Origin: an uncultured Spirochaetales bacterium
GTDB taxonomy: Bacteria > Spirochaetota > Spirochaetia > Sphaerochaetales > Sphaerochaetaceae
DNA: 7,118 nucleotides
Reading direction: 5' to 3'
NCBI GenBank assembly: GCA_947306375.1
Contig: CAMZGJ010000061.1
Coordinates: forward strand, 1 to 7,118
Below are positions 5,920 to 7,118 of this stretch, one piece after another; positions within the stretch are counted from its first letter, which is position 1, and every line of letters starts with the position of its first letter. The notes beneath the pieces are model-generated. The model made no database searches and had not been told where the DNA came from. It worked only from the letters and a program-made list of their open reading frames with translations. Both the position numbers and the translations under genes were made by a program.

Positions 5920-5960
5920 ATGGTAGCAGCAAGGTTCATTTGTTGGGTTTTGCTACCATT
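5919..5960. repeat. 10-bp inverted repeat directly after nagA
   Basis: AATGGTAGCA (5919-5928) and TGCTACCATT (5951-5960) are perfect complements around a 22-base loop. The left arm begins at the last base of the nagA stop codon. No U-tract follows on the plus strand, so it is not a simple terminator. It may be an mRNA 3'-end hairpin protecting the nagA transcript, or a protein-binding palindrome. It lies 18 bases before the A-tract of the strong terminator. Confidence 0.55.
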
Positions 5961-5978
5961 GATAAGCTGCTCAGGCAC

Positions 5979-6014
5979 AAAAAAAAGAGGCTGTGATTTT
6001 TCACAGCCTCTTTT
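5979..6014. terminator. strong bidirectional rho-independent terminator
   Basis: AAAAGAGGCTGTGA (5983-5996) and TCACAGCCTCTTTT (6001-6014) form a perfect 14-bp stem with a TTTT loop. On the minus strand the A-run at 5979-5986 becomes eight U residues after the GC-rich part, an excellent terminator for the permease operon, whose last stop is at 6031. On the plus strand the stem ends in TTTTG, which should terminate nagA. It sits between two convergent genes. Confidence 0.9.
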
Positions 6015-6030
6015 GCCTGTAAGGGCAACT

Positions 6031-7118
6031 TTAAAGAGCAACTTCCTTGTTTCCCGTTGCCTTCATGTAAATGAGCAGCGAGATTATGGTTGTTACAGTC
6101 AGTATTGTTGCATAGGCAGCTGCAATTCCGTAGTTTCCGCGGCTGACGTATGTGTAAACGGCAAGTGTCAGCGTAATGGTGTTGATGTTGTACAGAATGA
6201 CTGCCGTTGAAAGCTCCGTAATGATTGTAACCCACGAGAGAATTGCACCTGACATAATACCGTTACCCATCATGGGAACCGTGATTGTGAAGAACGTCTT
6301 CATCTTGGTGGATCCGAGGCTCAGTGCGGCTTCTTCAATAGACATGGGAATCTGCTGCAGAACTGCTACGGATGACCTGATTGTGTAGGGTATTCTTCTT
6401 ATGACAAGAGCAACAATCATTATGGCCATGGTTCCGGTCATCATGAGCGGTCCCTTGTTGAAGCCAAGGATAAGGGCAATACCTACAACGGAACCCGGGA
6501 TAATGTAGGGAACCATTGAAATGGTATCAATGACCTTGTTGGCTGCATTGGGTCTTCTGACTACAAGGTATGCAATGAGAATGGCCAGGACAATAACAAT
6601 TGCCAGAGCCAGCAGGCCGATGAGGAAGGTGTTGGGAATTGCCTTCTTCAGGTGGCTGAATGCAAACTTGTAGCTTTCCAGTGAGTATCCTTCCACAAAC
6701 AGTTTTCCGCTTGTCTTCTGGAAAGAAGAGTAAATGACGTAAACCTGCGGCAGGAAGGAGAGAAGGACCACGAACCAGCAGTAGAAGTTCATGAAGAACG
6801 CGCCAATGCCGTGAGAGGTCTTTCTCTCAACCGAGTGCATGGCGTTCATGGTGAATCTGTGCTTGCTGTTGACCCAGTTCTGGAACAGGAAGATCATGGC
6901 TGTAATGAAGATACCTATAACGGCTACGGCAGCACCGAAGTTGTGGTCTCCGCCGGTTTCCGCAAAGTATGCATCATAAATTACAACCGGGAATGTCTGG
7001 TATCCTTCTCCTATGAGCAGCGGTGTACCGAAGTCTGCAAATGCCCTCATGAAGACCAGCAGTGTTGCTGCAATGATGGTGGGCATACAGAGTGGTACAA
7101 CAAGCTTGAAGAATCTCT
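6031..7118 (-). CDS. Fused two-domain ABC transporter permease, ferric-iron (FbpB/AfuB/SfuB) type, 3' portion
   Basis: Inner-membrane permease of a binding-protein-dependent importer. The reading frame stays open to the right edge, so the protein's start is outside the window; the Met at 7086 is internal. Residues RFFKLVVPLC precede that Met and match the end of an EAA loop, so the visible part begins in the first permease domain and continues through ADFGTPLLIG and a TVP-type helix pair (about residues 3-25 and 51-70, counted from 7086). A complete second domain follows, with helices near 97-120, 153-175, 190-209, 217-229, 276-297 and 319-340. Its EAA loop, EEAALSLG (251-258) ending at P271, is the contact site for the ATPase. 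Two fused permease halves are typical of Fe3+ importers, but phosphonate and polyamine systems look similar, so the substrate is inferred. It is the last gene of its operon. Confidence 0.85.
   Translation of the reverse strand, partial: RFFKLVVPLCMPTIIAATLLVFMRAFADFGTPLLIGEGYQTFPVVIYDAYFAETGGDHNFGAAVAVIGIFITAMIFLFQNWVNSKHRFTMNAMHSVERKTSHGIGAFFMNFYCWFVVLLSFLPQVYVIYSSFQKTSGKLFVEGYSLESYKFAFSHLKKAIPNTFLIGLLALAIVIVLAILIAYLVVRRPNAANKVIDTISMVPYIIPGSVVGIALILGFNKGPLMMTGTMAIMIVALVIRRIPYTIRSSVAVLQQIPMSIEEAALSLGSTKMKTFFTITVPMMGNGIMSGAILSWVTIITELSTAVILYNINTITLTLAVYTYVSRGNYGIAAAYATILTVTTIISLLIYMKATGNKEVAL

Noticed and set aside
5920..6210. 96-codon plus-strand open frame starting right after the nagA stop
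   Set aside because: It runs through the inverted repeat and strong terminator and then antisense to the permease; its ATG is part of the inverted repeat and there is no ribosome binding site.
6031..7086. Permease as a complete gene starting with ATG at 7086
   Set aside because: The frame stays open to the window edge and the residues before this Met (RFFKLVVPLC) continue the permease fold, so the gene is cut by the window rather than starting here.

Overview
The window is an ordinary-looking, tightly packed bacterial chromosomal segment with no mobile elements, CRISPR arrays, tRNAs or rRNAs that I can see. The host is not certain. The cystalysin/MalY-like enzyme, the short NBP35-type Mrp, the SIMPL lipoprotein, the GpsA and the two-metal NagA would all fit a spirochaete of the Treponema type with balanced GC content. 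That is inference from protein flavour only, and some Firmicutes would also fit.

Layout. Positions 1-32 (minus) hold the first codons of a gene that leaves the window, with a strong ribosome binding site. Positions 33-210 are a divergent control region with a promoter for each side, a hairpin in the minus-strand leader and a 12-base direct repeat. Positions 211-2446 (plus) form a three-gene operon with gaps of 4 and 3 bases: an Mrp/NBP35 Fe-S carrier ATPase, a Nudix hydrolase of the ADP-ribose pyrophosphatase type (GTG start at 1097) and a SIMPL-domain lipoprotein. A convergent PLP enzyme (MalY/PatB C-S lyase, 2449-3636, minus) ends 2 bases from the operon, and a small terminator-like hairpin lies inside its last codons. 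A 73-base divergent region (3637-3709) separates it from gpsA (3710-4714, plus). nagA (4741-5919, plus) follows with its own extended -10 promoter. A strong bidirectional terminator (5979-6014) separates nagA from a convergent, fused two-domain ABC permease (6031 to the window edge, minus).

How the genes work together. The set is housekeeping: Fe-S cluster delivery, nucleotide-sugar clean-up, an envelope lipoprotein, sulfur amino acid cleavage, glycerol-3-phosphate for phospholipids, amino-sugar recycling and probably ferric iron (or similar anion) uptake. No single pathway ties them together.

The most interesting signal is regulatory. malY and nagA both lack a Shine-Dalgarno sequence, and both carry a perfect extended -10 box (TGNTATAAT) only 6 and 8 bases before the ATG. 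This predicts leaderless or nearly leaderless mRNAs, while the other five starts I could assess all have purine-rich ribosome binding sites. A second point is the four-cysteine motif at the C-terminus of Mrp; a similar motif is usually at the N-terminus in related proteins. I did not find a new defence or mobile system.
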